From an uncultured Sphingomonadaceae bacterium (lineage in GTDB: Bacteria; Pseudomonadota; Alphaproteobacteria; Sphingomonadales; Sphingomonadaceae), in NCBI GenBank assembly GCA_946479505.1, contig CAMLGC010000004.1, positions 1 to 64,000 on the forward strand: a stretch of 64,000 bases of DNA, read 5' to 3'. The first letter of the stretch is position 1. Every line of letters begins with the position of its first letter. The position numbers and the translations under genes are program-made. Positions 18,101-25,650 of this stretch are shown here, in pieces. The notes under the pieces are model-generated. The model saw only the letters and a program-made list of their open reading frames with translations. It did no database searches and had not been told where the DNA came from.

Positions 18101-19660
18101 CTGGCTGATGAGGCGAGGTTTGTCCGAGATCACCGCGAGCGGCGTGTCGTCGCCCATCGAGCCGATCGCCTCCTTGGCCTGCTCGACCATGGGCGCGAGG
18201 ATCAGCTCCATGTCCTCCAGCGTCTGTCCCGCGGCGACCTGCCGTCGGGTGAGCTCGGCGCGGTCGTAGCGGCAGGCGGGCTCGCGCGCGGCGGCGGGAA
18301 GATCGTCGATCCGCATGAAGCCGGCGACCATCGCGGCGTAATCGGCCTCGGCGGCGATGCGATCCTTGACCTCGCGATCGTGAAGCACGCGCCCCTCGTC
18401 GAGGTCGACCGCGATCATCTGGCCGGGGCCGAGCCGTCCCTTCTCGACCACGCTCGTCTCGGGCACCACGACCATGCCCGTTTCCGATCCGACGATCAGC
18501 AACCCGTCGTCGGTGCGCGTGTAGCGCAGCGGGCGCAGCGCGTTCCTGTCCATCCCCGCGACCGCCCAGCGGCCGTCGGTCATCGCGAGCGCGGCCGGGC
18601 CGTCCCACGGCTCCATCACACTCGCCAGATAGCGGTAGAGCGCGAGATGCTCGGGCGGCGTCCCCGCCTGCTCGCTCCACGCCTCGGGAACGAGCATCAG
18701 CTTGGCGGTCGGCGCGTCGCGGCCGGCGCGGCAGATCGTCTCGAACACCGCATCGAGCGCCGCGGTGTCGCTCGCGCCCGCCGGGATCACGGGCTTGATC
18801 TCCTCCGACTGGTCGCCGAACGCCAAGCTCGCCATCTTGATCTCGTGGCTCGCCATCCAGTTCTTGTTGCCGCGAATCGTGTTGATCTCGCCGTTGTGCG
18901 CGAGGCACCGGAAGGGCTGCGCCAGCCACCATTGCGGGAAGGTGTTGGTCGAATAACGCTGGTGGAAGATCGCGACGCGGCTGGTGAAACGCTCGTCCTG
19001 CAAATCGGGGTAGAAGACCGACAGCGATTCGGCGAGAAACAGCCCCTTGTAGACGATCGAACGGCACGACAGCGAGCAGATGTAGAAACCCTGCACCTGG
19101 GCGGCGATCGCGCGCTTTTCGATCCGGCGGCGGACGAGATAGAGATTCTTCTCGAACTCGGCGGCCGATTGTTCTTGCGGAAGCGGGCCGGCGATCATGA
19201 TCTGCTCGATCTCGGGCCGCGTCGCCTGCGCCTTCGTGCCGATCACCGAGACGTCGACCGGCACCTGTCGCCAGCCGTAGATCGTGTATCCGGCCTCGAT
19301 GATCGCGGTCTCGACGATCGTGCGGCACGTCTCCTGCGCGCCCAGATCGGTGCGCGGCAGGAAGAGCATGCCGACCGCGAGCCGGTTGGGCAGCGCCTTA
19401 TGCCCCGATGCCGCGATCGCATCGTCGAAGAAGCCGACCGGTAGATCGACATGGAGTCCCGCGCCGTCACCGGTCTTGCCATCGGCATCGACCGCGCCGC
19501 GATGCCACACCGCCTTCAGCGCATCGATCGCCGAGGCGACCACCCGCCGCGACGCGCGCCCGTCGGTCGCCGCGACGAGCCCGACACCGCACGCGTCGGA
19601 CTCGAAATCGGGCCGGTACATGCCCTCGCGGGCAAGGCGGAGGCGGTCGGCGTCGTTCAT
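15149..19660 (-). CDS. gltB: Glutamate synthase (NADPH) large subunit
   Basis: This 1503-residue iron-sulfur flavoprotein transfers the glutamine amide to 2-oxoglutarate. The N-terminal amidotransferase nucleophile is C24 (in SDACGVGLVA), exposed after propeptide removal. The central domain is followed by the FMN-binding synthase domain (EMGLSEVNQTL, LRTDGGLKTGRD) and the 3Fe-4S cysteines in CIMVRQCHSNTCPVG. The C-terminal GXGXG beta-helix (GNTVLYGATSGALYAAG) is intact. The ATG at 19660 overlaps the stop of the upstream DUF2059 gene by 4 bases. It is the last gene of an operon with gltD and two DUF2059 genes and supplies nitrogen assimilation. Confidence 0.97.
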   Translation of the reverse strand: MNDADRLRLAREGMYRPDFESDACGVGLVAATDGRASRRVVASAIDALKAVWHRGAVDADGKTGDGAGLHVDLPVGFFDDAIAASGHKALPNRLAVGMLFLPRTDLGAQETCRTIVETAIIEAGYTIYGWRQVPVDVSVIGTKAQATRPEIEQIMIAGPLPQEQSAAEFEKNLYLVRRRIEKRAIAAQVQGFYICSLSCRSIVYKGLFLAESLSVFYPDLQDERFTSRVAIFHQRYSTNTFPQWWLAQPFRCLAHNGEINTIRGNKNWMASHEIKMASLAFGDQSEEIKPVIPAGASDTAALDAVFETICRAGRDAPTAKLMLVPEAWSEQAGTPPEHLALYRYLASVMEPWDGPAALAMTDGRWAVAGMDRNALRPLRYTRTDDGLLIVGSETGMVVVPETSVVEKGRLGPGQMIAVDLDEGRVLHDREVKDRIAAEADYAAMVAGFMRIDDLPAAAREPACRYDRAELTRRQVAAGQTLEDMELILAPMVEQAKEAIGSMGDDTPLAVISDKPRLISQFFRQNFSQVTNPPIDSLRERHVMSLKTRFGNLANILDPAGQQSRVLVLDSPVLTCADWDRLEGYFGSAAAEIDCTFETGGGPDRLRAAIQRIREEAEQAVRQGKSEIFLTDEHVGPDRVGIAGVLAAAAVHTHLVRKGLRSYASVNVRTAECLDTHYYAVLIGVGATTVNAYLAEAAILDRAARGLFGDLTVDQCLANHRKAVDEGLLKIMSKMGIAVISSYRGGYNFEAVGLSRALVNDFFPGMPAKISGEGYASLHLNATLRHEQAFDTGVATLPIGGFYRQRHTGETHAYSAQLMHLLQTAVATDSYSTYLQFARGVADLPPVYLRDLLQFNFPDEGIAVEQVEPITEIRKRFVTPGMSLGALSPEAHETLAIAMNRIGAKAVSGEGGEDKSRYKPYDNGDNANSGVKQIASGRFGVTAEYLNACDEIEIKVAQGAKPGEGGQLPGFKVTEFIAKLRHATPGVTLISPPPHHDIYSIEDLAQLIYDLKQINPRARVCVKLVSSAGIGTVAAGVAKAHADVILVAGHTGGTGASPQTSIKYAGTPWEMGLSEVNQTLTLNGLRGRIKLRTDGGLKTGRDIVIAAILGAEEFGIGTLSLVAMGCIMVRQCHSNTCPVGVCTQDERLRAKFTGSPEKVINLMTFIAEEVRDILARLGVTSLDEVIGRTELLRQVSRGAEHLDDLDLNPILAKVDADDAERRFSLSTFRNEVPDSLDAQIIKDAAAVFSRGEKMQLTYSVRNTHRAVGTRLSSEITRTIGMSKLADGHVTVRLRGSAGQSLGAFLCKGITLEVFGDANDYVGKGLSGGIIAVRPVVSSPLKSNENTIIGNTVLYGATSGALYAAGQAGERFAVRNSGATVVVEGCGANGCEYMTGGVAVVLGAVGANFGAGMTGGMAFVHDADNSFARRANPDSIVWQRVASAHWEGVLRDLVERHVKATDSKWAAGLLDEWDRAIGRFWQVVPKEMLARLPEPLEDSEVLAAE

Positions 19661-20382
19661 CCGGTGCTGCTTTCCTGATCGGCGGCGACATAGGGCGTCA
19701 CCGCCGCTTCCATGGCCTTGTCCATCGCCGCATCCTGGCTATCGACCACGTCGCTGAGCCATTCGAGCGCCACACCCGTGAGCTGCAGCGAGATCAGCGG
19801 CCATTTGCGCCCCGCGCTGGTCGCCGAGAAATCGACGAACTGGCTCCACTCGCTCTGCGAGAGTTGTGCGGCCACGCTCCGGTCGACGGCGCTGAGGACG
19901 TCGGCCTGCGTCAGCTCGCTCTTCTGCTCCGCGAGCGCCTCGACCGTGTCCTGATCGTAGAGCGAATCGTCGATCGCTTCGAGCTTCTGGCCCACGGGCG
20001 ACGCCTTGAAGCGGAGCAGCGCCTGCTGTTCCGCCGGCGTGAGGCCGTCCGAAATGGTCGCCGCCAGATCGCTGCGCAGCGCGGGAAGGTGCGTGCGCAG
20101 TGCCGGCCCCAACACCTTGTCCAGCGCCTTTGTGAGCGAGCCGATCATGCCTGGATGCGCGACTTCGAGCTCCGCAAATTCGGGATCGCTCTTCATCTCG
20201 CCCAGGAACAACCCGACGAACGCCGTCTGGAGCTGTGCGATGTGCCCCTCGCGCGTGAACAGCGCGACGAGCTGGTCGGTCGTCGGATTGGATGTCGCCG
20301 CGGCGAGCGGCCGGGCATCCGCGGCCGACATGGGCGCCGCCAGGAGCGCCGCCGCCACGATCATCGAACCTGAAATATGCAT
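19657..20382 (-). CDS. DUF2059-family exported protein (second of two)
   Basis: This 241-residue protein has a signal peptide (MHISGSMIVAAALLAAPMSAADA) and a helical body with the DUF2059 signature: a C-terminal stretch of repeated E/D-rich helices and LTPAEQQALLRFKASPVGQKLEAI. Function is unknown. GGAGGGGG four bases before ATG 20382 fixes the start against an in-frame ATG 15 bases earlier. Its stop overlaps the gltB start (ATGA), and a DUF2059 paralogue lies upstream after 211 bases. The pair sits between gltD and gltB. Confidence 0.82.
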   Translation of the reverse strand: MHISGSMIVAAALLAAPMSAADARPLAAATSNPTTDQLVALFTREGHIAQLQTAFVGLFLGEMKSDPEFAELEVAHPGMIGSLTKALDKVLGPALRTHLPALRSDLAATISDGLTPAEQQALLRFKASPVGQKLEAIDDSLYDQDTVEALAEQKSELTQADVLSAVDRSVAAQLSQSEWSQFVDFSATSAGRKWPLISLQLTGVALEWLSDVVDSQDAAMDKAMEAAVTPYVAADQESSTG

Positions 20383-20593
20383 GTGTTCCCCCTCCAAATA
20401 ACGGCCTTTGAGGGGCAGCCGCCTTTGCCCCCGACGACGCGATGCCCGCGCGCGCCGATCATTCCCCGTTCCGTATCGCCCCGTCGGTTGCGCAGCCGCC
20501 GCCGCCGCAAGGCCGACGCCGCACGCATCGATTTCGATACGATACGAACCATGCCCTCTTGGGCGAGGCCGACGGGCCGGTCATGCGAAATTT
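20383..20593. other. 211-base spacer between the two DUF2059 genes
   Basis: No convincing gene is seen here. A possible 78-codon reading frame on the minus strand has no family likeness and is rich in Arg, like chance ORFs in GC-rich DNA. An internal promoter for the second DUF2059 gene and gltB could lie here, but no clear element is visible. Confidence 0.4.
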
Positions 20594-21184
20594 TCATGTC
20601 GCGTGCCCGTCCGTCTTGTTGAGCATCTCGCGAGCGGCGCGATCGAATGCACGGGCGCCGGCTTCCTGACCCGCCCTCTCTCCGATCTTCCTGCCCGCAG
20701 CGGTGATCTTCTCTTGTATTTCGGGCATCAGGCGAAGCACCTTGGCACCCGTCCCGGTCGAATAGAATGCGGTGATCTCGTCGAGCTCGGCCGCTGTGAA
20801 ATCGGCGGCATATTCGCGTGCTATCTCCATTTTGAGCTGCGGATAGCGGCTGTGGAGCGACTGCATGAATTCCTGCGAAAGGATCGCGACGAGACGATCA
20901 TGCCCACCCTCGCCGTTGTTGATGAGGTTATCGACTGCCGCTTCGATCCGCGGATCTTGCGACAACATGCCGATGACGCTCTCCGCGAACAGTGGCGTGA
21001 GCGACACGAACATGCGATCGAGCGTGCCATCGATGTTCATCGTCTCGATCAGGCGCCGGGCAGCATCGAGTCGCGCCGCATCAGTCGAAGGGGATGCGGT
21101 CGTCGGGACCGGCGTCGCGGACTCCTGCGCATATGCCCCGCCCAACAATGCGGCCGCCAACGCCAAGCCTAACATCATTGTCAT
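20594..21184 (-). CDS. DUF2059-family exported protein (first of two)
   Basis: This 196-residue protein starts with a signal peptide (MTMMLGLALAAALLGGAYA, predicted cut before QES). The body has the DUF2059 pattern LDRMFVSLTPLFAESVIGML and FTAAELDEITAFYSTGTGAKVLRLMPEI. Function is unknown, with an exported or periplasmic location. The start ATG at 21184 overlaps the gltD stop as ATGA, which rules out the longer ORF start at 21709 that merely reads antisense to gltD. It probably arose by duplication with the next DUF2059 gene, although the two are well diverged. Confidence 0.82.
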   Translation of the reverse strand: MTMMLGLALAAALLGGAYAQESATPVPTTASPSTDAARLDAARRLIETMNIDGTLDRMFVSLTPLFAESVIGMLSQDPRIEAAVDNLINNGEGGHDRLVAILSQEFMQSLHSRYPQLKMEIAREYAADFTAAELDEITAFYSTGTGAKVLRLMPEIQEKITAAGRKIGERAGQEAGARAFDRAAREMLNKTDGHAT

Positions 21185-22620
21185 GCGGCTTCCCTCTCCG
21201 CGGATACGCCGGCCTTCAACCACTGGTGCATCGTTTCGCTGACGTCGCGGCCGTCGCGAACCGCCCAGACGACGAGGCTCGCGCCGCGAACGATGTCGCC
21301 GGCGGCAAAGACGCCGTCGAGGTTGGTCATCATCTGCCGGTCGACCAGGAGCGTGCCCCAGCGCGTGACGCCGAGCTCGGGCGCGTCGAACAAAGCGGGC
21401 AGATCCTCGGCGTCGAAGCCGAGCGCCTTGATGACGAGATCGGCCGGCTCGACGAACTCGTTGCCCGGGTCGGGCTCGGGCGCGCGGCGGCCGCTCGCAT
21501 CGGGTTGGCCGAGCCGCATCCGCTGCGCGCGCACGCCGGCGACACGCTCCGCCGCATCGAACGCCTGCGGGCCCGACAACCAGACGAACTCGACACCTTC
21601 CTCCTCGGCATTGGCGACCTCGCGCTGCGAGCCGGGCATGTTCGCTCGGTCGCGCCGGTAGAGGCATTTGACCGAGGCGGCGCCCTGGCGGACGGCGGTG
21701 CGGACGCAATCCATCGCGGTGTCGCCGCCGCCGATCACCACGACCTTTTTCCCGGCCGCGTCGAGCTGCCCATCGTCGAAGGCGGGCACAATGTCGCCGA
21801 AACCCTTGCGGTTCGATGCGGTGAGATAGTCGAGCGCCTCGACCACGCCGTCGCTGCCGACGCCGGGCGCCCGGATCGCGCGCGGCTTATAGACGCCGGT
21901 CGCGATCAGGATCGCGTCGTGCCGCCGGCGCAATTGATCGAGCGTCGCTTCGCGGCCGACCTCGAAGCCCTGGTGGAAAACGACGCCGCCCGCCTTCAGC
22001 CGATCGACTCGCCGCGTGACGACGTGCTTCTCGAGCTTGAAGCCCGGAATGCCGTAGGTGAGTAGCCCGCCCGCGCGGTCGTGCCGATCATAGACATGGA
22101 CCTCGTAGCCGAGCGTGCGCATGTAATCGGCCGCCGACAGCCCCGCCGGTCCCGCGCCGACAATCCCGATCGATTGACCGCGTGCGCGCCCGACATGGAC
22201 CGGGTCGACCCAGCCTTCGTCCCACGCGGTGTCGGTGATGAACTTCTCGACCGAGCCGATCGTGATCGCGCCGTGGCCGGAGAATTCGGTGACGCAATTG
22301 CCCTCGCACAGCCGATCCTGCGGGCAGATGCGGCCGCAGATTTCAGGCATCGCCGAGGTAGCGTTCGACAGCTCGTAGGCCTCGCGCAGCCGCCCCTCGG
22401 CGGTGAGGCGCAGCCAATCGGGAATGTGGTTGTGCAGCGGACAATGGACCGTGCAATAGGGCACGCCGCATTGCGAGCAGCGCCCGGCCTGCTTCTCGCC
22501 GGTGGTCGGATCGTAGCGTTCGGCGATCTCGCGAAAATCGTGCGCGCGCTCCTCGGCCGAGCGCTTGGCTGGATAGGCCTGCTCCCGGTCCACGAATTTG
22601 AGCATCACGTCGCGCGCCAT
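21181..22620 (-). CDS. gltD: Glutamate synthase (NADPH) small subunit
   Basis: This 479-residue FAD/NADPH protein feeds electrons to GltB. The N-terminal 4Fe-4S cysteines are in CSQCGVPYCTVHCP and CGRICPQDRLCEGNC. The FAD-binding loop is SIGIVGAGPAGLSAADYM and the NADPH loop is KKVVVIGGGDTAMDCVRTA. It is first in the operon gltD-DUF2059-DUF2059-gltB, so the two subunits are separated by about 1.5 kb instead of being adjacent. The start MARDVMLKF is standard. Confidence 0.96.
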   Translation of the reverse strand: MARDVMLKFVDREQAYPAKRSAEERAHDFREIAERYDPTTGEKQAGRCSQCGVPYCTVHCPLHNHIPDWLRLTAEGRLREAYELSNATSAMPEICGRICPQDRLCEGNCVTEFSGHGAITIGSVEKFITDTAWDEGWVDPVHVGRARGQSIGIVGAGPAGLSAADYMRTLGYEVHVYDRHDRAGGLLTYGIPGFKLEKHVVTRRVDRLKAGGVVFHQGFEVGREATLDQLRRRHDAILIATGVYKPRAIRAPGVGSDGVVEALDYLTASNRKGFGDIVPAFDDGQLDAAGKKVVVIGGGDTAMDCVRTAVRQGAASVKCLYRRDRANMPGSQREVANAEEEGVEFVWLSGPQAFDAAERVAGVRAQRMRLGQPDASGRRAPEPDPGNEFVEPADLVIKALGFDAEDLPALFDAPELGVTRWGTLLVDRQMMTNLDGVFAAGDIVRGASLVVWAVRDGRDVSETMHQWLKAGVSAEREAA

Positions 22621-22786
22621 CGCACCCTCGCATCACCATCGATACGGGCGCTCTACCCCTCGGCGAGACCGTGAGTCACGCAAAAACCGACGATAAGGAC
22701 AGTATTTCTGTCTCTATTTCAGGCTCAAAGTGCCGCCGCTGTCATATTCTTGTGCCGCCACGCACCAAAATATGGCCGTATCGGTA
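22621..22786. other. Spacer upstream of gltD
   Basis: This 166-base region lies between uppP and gltD. On the minus strand a possible sigma-70 pair TTGAGC and TACTGT (18-base spacing, around 22698-22727) precedes gltD, with a small hairpin GACAG-TATTT-CTGTC overlapping it. Both are weak assignments. Confidence 0.3.
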
Positions 22787-23587
22787 TCATCGTGCCAGAA
22801 GCCATACAAGCGCGGCGCTTCCAGCCACGATTCGGTACCATGCGAACGGTGCGAAGCCGTGCCGCGCGACGACGCCGACGAACCAGCGGATCACCAGCAG
22901 CGCGACGACGAACGACACGACGAAGCCGATGGCGATCGCAATCCAGTCGCTCCCCGTCAGCGCCTCGTGGCTCTTGAGCAGGTCGTAGCCCGAGGCGGCG
23001 AGCATCGTCGGCACCGCGAGGAAGAAGCTGAACTCCGCCGCCGTCTTGCGTTCGACGCCGAGGCTCAAGGCGCCCATGATCGTCGCGCCCGAGCGGCTGA
23101 CGCCCGGGATCATCGACAGGCATTGGACGACGCCGATGCCGAGCGCGGTCCCCGCCGGCATCGCCTCGACGCTGTCGACCGGGGTGCGCGTCACCAGCCG
23201 CTCGATCACGAGGATCGCGATGCCCCCCACGATCAGCGACACTGCGACGATGATCGGCTGCTCGAGCATCGCCTTCACCATCTTGTAGACGAGCAGCCCG
23301 ATCACCGCGGAGGGCAGAAAGCCGAGCAGGATATTGCGCGTGAAGGCGACCGCGCCCTGCTGCCAGCCGAGCAGGCCCAGCGCCACCTGCCAGAAGCGCT
23401 GCCAATAGAGGACGATCACCGCCAGGATCGCGCCCAGTTGGATGACGATGTCGAAGGTCGTCGATACGTCGCCTTTGAAGCCGAGCAACTCGCCGGCGAG
23501 GATCAAATGCCCCGTCGAGGAGACGGGCAGGAATTCGGTGAGCCCCTCGACGATGCCGAGGAGGATGACGATGAGGAGGTCGCTCAA
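22787..23587 (-). CDS. uppP: Undecaprenyl-diphosphatase
   Basis: This 266-residue polytopic inner-membrane enzyme recycles the peptidoglycan lipid carrier by dephosphorylating undecaprenyl diphosphate. Catalytic-region motifs are E14-x3-E18 within VEGLTEFLPVSSTGH and the PGVSRSGAT segment near residue 165. About eight hydrophobic helices are present and the length is standard for the BacA family. It follows the NDUFA9-like gene by 51 bases on the same strand and is probably co-transcribed. Confidence 0.95.
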   Translation of the reverse strand: MSDLLIVILLGIVEGLTEFLPVSSTGHLILAGELLGFKGDVSTTFDIVIQLGAILAVIVLYWQRFWQVALGLLGWQQGAVAFTRNILLGFLPSAVIGLLVYKMVKAMLEQPIIVAVSLIVGGIAILVIERLVTRTPVDSVEAMPAGTALGIGVVQCLSMIPGVSRSGATIMGALSLGVERKTAAEFSFFLAVPTMLAASGYDLLKSHEALTGSDWIAIAIGFVVSFVVALLVIRWFVGVVARHGFAPFAWYRIVAGSAALVWLLAR

Positions 23588-23638
23588 GGCTTATGCCCCT
23601 TGGCTGACGCGGCCGCGCAGGTGCGGACGCGAAGGACT

Positions 23639-24571
23639 TCAGACCGCGATCTTGTCGCCAAAGCGGCCGTGGCGGCGATACTGGACCAGCCACCCCGGCG
23701 CGGCGGTCGCAAGCGGGGTCGGCGTGATCGCGAAGGCGCCGAAGCCGCCGTCCGCGCCGGCGCTTGCGACATTGTCGCGCTGGAGCATCAGCCACTGGTC
23801 CCGGCTGATCGGCGTCCCCGGCATCCGCGCGATCATCGCGCCGACCGAATCGGGAAGCTCGACAAAGGCCGGGTGGCGGCCGATCGCGGTCGCGATCCAG
23901 TGCAGCAGGTCGCGCATCGACAGGATGTCCGGCCCGCCGAGCTCGAGCGTTCGTCCGGCGACGCTGCCCTGCGCGTCGAGCGCGGCCACCACCGCCCGCG
24001 CCACGTCCGCGACCCAGACCGGCTGGAACCGCACGTCGGGCCGCAGAACCGGAACGATCGGCGCGCGCGCGATCATCTCCGCAAACCGGTTCACGAACCG
24101 GTCCTCGCGCCCGAACATGATCGACGGGCGCAGGATCGTGGCGGTGGGAAACGCCTCGCGCACCGCATTCTCGCCCAGTCCCTTCGACCGGCCATAACCC
24201 GATGCCGATTCGGGATCGGCGCCGATCGCCGAAAGGTGCACCAGCGCCCCCGCGCCCGCCGCGGCGCTTGCTTCGGCGACATTCTGCGCGCCATCGACAT
24301 GGATGGCGTGGAAATCGCCCGCGAGGATGCCGACCAGATTGACCACGGCATCCGCACCCGTCACCGCGCGCGCGATCGTCTCGGGCTTGCGCACGTCGGC
24401 GGCGACAAACTGCGTCTGGCCGAGCCCGCCGAGCGGCTTCAGGAACCACGCCCGGCGCGGATCACGCTGTGCGATCCGCACGCGCGCGCCCGCCTTGAGC
24501 AGCGCCTGCGCGACGTAGCGGCCGGCAAACCCTCCGCCGCCGATGAGCGTAACCAGCTTGTCCTTGACCAT
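23639..24571 (-). CDS. NDUFA9-like NAD(P)H-binding protein (atypical SDR)
   Basis: This 310-residue protein has a Rossmann loop LVTLIGGGGFAGRYVAQALLKAG and atypical extended-SDR features (VNLVGIL, ALVHLSAIGADPESASGYGRSKG) typical of proteins related to the complex I accessory subunit NDUFA9. Alphaproteobacterial relatives are often annotated as complex I assembly or NAD-dependent epimerase. The exact role is unknown. ATG at 24571 (MVKDKLVTL) is preferred because homology begins at once; the upstream ORF extension to 24718 runs antisense through the tRNA-Leu gene. It lies upstream of uppP in the same direction. Confidence 0.87.
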   Translation of the reverse strand: MVKDKLVTLIGGGGFAGRYVAQALLKAGARVRIAQRDPRRAWFLKPLGGLGQTQFVAADVRKPETIARAVTGADAVVNLVGILAGDFHAIHVDGAQNVAEASAAAGAGALVHLSAIGADPESASGYGRSKGLGENAVREAFPTATILRPSIMFGREDRFVNRFAEMIARAPIVPVLRPDVRFQPVWVADVARAVVAALDAQGSVAGRTLELGGPDILSMRDLLHWIATAIGRHPAFVELPDSVGAMIARMPGTPISRDQWLMLQRDNVASAGADGGFGAFAITPTPLATAAPGWLVQYRRHGRFGDKIAV

Positions 24572-24665
24572 GTCCGCCTCGTTCGTTCGTGGCGCCCCCT
24601 TGCCCCAGCGGGCGGCCAGTTGACAAGCGCCGCGCCGCTCCCCTAGAGCGCGCCGCCTACCCCGT

Positions 24666-24752
24666 GCCCAGATGGCGGAATTGGTAGACGCACCAGCTTC
24701 AGGTGCTGGCGCTCGCAAGGGCGTGGAGGTTCGAGTCCTCTTCTGGGCACCA
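24666..24752 (+). tRNA. tRNA-Leu (anticodon CAG)
   Basis: The acceptor stem GCCCAGA/TCTGGGC pairs fully, with discriminator A and an encoded CCA (24750-24752). The anticodon stem CCAGC/GCTGG surrounds loop TTCAGGT, so the anticodon is CAG (24700-24702). A long variable arm (GCGCTCGCAAGGGCGT region) is as expected for a class II leucine tRNA. The gene is probably the attachment site of the element that follows. Confidence 0.97.
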
Positions 24753-24754
24753 TT
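24744..24754. other. Candidate attL: 3' end of tRNA-Leu
   Basis: TGGGCACCATT covers the tRNA acceptor 3' strand, CCA and two bases beyond. The same 11 bases occur at 49628-49638. Just past it, ACGTCCAG and GCGTCCAG (24769-24788) look like the short direct repeats used as arm sites by tRNA-integrating tyrosine recombinases. The att assignment is an inference. Confidence 0.5.
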
Positions 24755-24910
24755 GTACCCCTCCGGAAACGTCCAGAGGCGTCCAGCAAGCGGCTGGTTT
24801 CACAGCATTTTCCGACCGAGGATCGCCGGCTAACGTCCGGGGAAATCCACTCAGGGCCATACACAGCACCAACATTCTGCTGGTGCTTGCGCTGGCCCCG
24901 GATCGACCCG

Positions 24911-25250
24911 GAGGAACTCCGCGAGATTTCCGGTCATCGCCAACATCTGTTTCCCTGCATCGAGAAGCCGAGGCTCCCCATGTGGGAAACGGGGTCAGCC
25001 AGGCCCTATGACGGCTCGGCTATACCGGCGACGAGATGACGGCGCATGGATTTAGGGCAATGGCGGCGACATTGCTCAACGAGATGGGCGTGTGGAATCC
25101 CGATGCGATCGAGCGCCACAGCTCGCGCATATGGATCCGAACCAGGTTCGCGGCATCTATGCTCGTGGCGAGTATTGGGAGGAACGCGTTCGGATGATGC
25201 AGCACTGGCCCGATTATCTTGATGAGTTGCGTGTTGCTGCGGCCAAGTGA
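24911..25250 (+). pseudogene. Decayed tyrosine-recombinase (P4-type integrase), C-terminal remnant
   Basis: Spliced across lesions, the plus strand encodes the C-terminal part of a P4-like integrase: EELREISGHRQHLFP, then QALxRLGYTGDEMTAHGFRAM, AATLLNEMGVWNPDAIER, QLAHMDPNQVRGIYARGEYWEE and RVRMMQHWPDYLDELR before a TGA at 25248. TAHGFRA carries the catalytic HxxR box and VRGIYAR the region with the nucleophilic tyrosine. There is an in-frame TGA where CGA is expected (near 25009), a CA dinucleotide duplication near 25117 that shifts frame, and another frame change near 24980. The N-terminal two thirds are missing. It points away from the adjacent tRNA-Leu and marks an old integration. Confidence 0.8.
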
Positions 25251-25276
25251 GCGCTTGGGCAGCTGTTGAATCCGAT

Positions 25277-25290
25277 TTCCCGATCGGGAA
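25277..25290. promoter_or_regulatory. Perfect palindrome TTCCCGATCGGGAA, copy 1
   Basis: This 14-bp perfect dyad occurs twice, 50 bases apart start to start, which is close to five helical turns. It looks like an operator pair for a small homodimeric HTH repressor (XRE or HipB type), but no such gene remains nearby. Confidence 0.45.
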
Positions 25291-25326
25291 GCTGCGGACC
25301 GGCGCAGCTATTCAGGCCATTATTTC

Positions 25327-25340
25327 TTCCCGATCGGGAA
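25327..25340. promoter_or_regulatory. Perfect palindrome TTCCCGATCGGGAA, copy 2
   Basis: This is the second identical 14-bp palindrome, 50 bases downstream of the first, in a stretch without genes. See copy 1 for interpretation. Confidence 0.45.
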
Positions 25341-25650
25341 TAAGTTCTCAGAATCCGGAAGTCAGCGGCAGTAACCTCGTGGGGACAGAGCGGACCTTCT
25401 TGGGGTCATTGGATCTGCATTGTAGGAGTGTCACAGCGACCATCCGGCAAGCGTCGCCGAAACGGCTTTCGAACCCAACGGCAGATGGGAGAACACCGTC
25501 GCGAATGCTGACGCAATGACAGTTGTGCGCTCGGTTCCTGCCACCTAGCCATCGGTGCGTGCGTCCTGAAAGCTGCGGACTGGTCAGCTTCTCAATTTGA
25601 TGTCCATGGCGTTGATGCCTTGCTATGCAGCCGGCGTCGGAGGTGTTCAG

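Larger units (their letters stand above)
25251..25650. other. Gene-free spacer with twin palindromes
   Basis: No credible coding frame is seen in these 400 bases. Two copies of a perfect 14-bp palindrome are present (listed separately). A short AAGCTGCGGAC(C/T)GG repeat occurs at about 25289 and 25570. It is probably scar tissue of the island's early genes. Confidence 0.5.

Noticed and set aside
16265..19444. 1059-codon open frame on the plus strand antisense to gltB
   Set aside because: It is a shadow ORF in GC-rich DNA; the minus-strand frame is unmistakably gltB and the antisense translation is Arg/Ala/Asp-rich with no family.
20361..20597. 78-codon minus-strand frame between the DUF2059 genes
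   Set aside because: Arg-rich with no RBS, and it overlaps the start of a supported gene.
24643..24864. Minus-strand ORF with a GLEPPRPCERQ-like translation
   Set aside because: It is the antisense of tRNA-Leu, a familiar artefact of automatic annotation.
25247..25519. 90-codon plus-strand frame over the twin palindromes
   Set aside because: Poor codon pattern, no RBS and no family; the palindromes suggest regulatory DNA.
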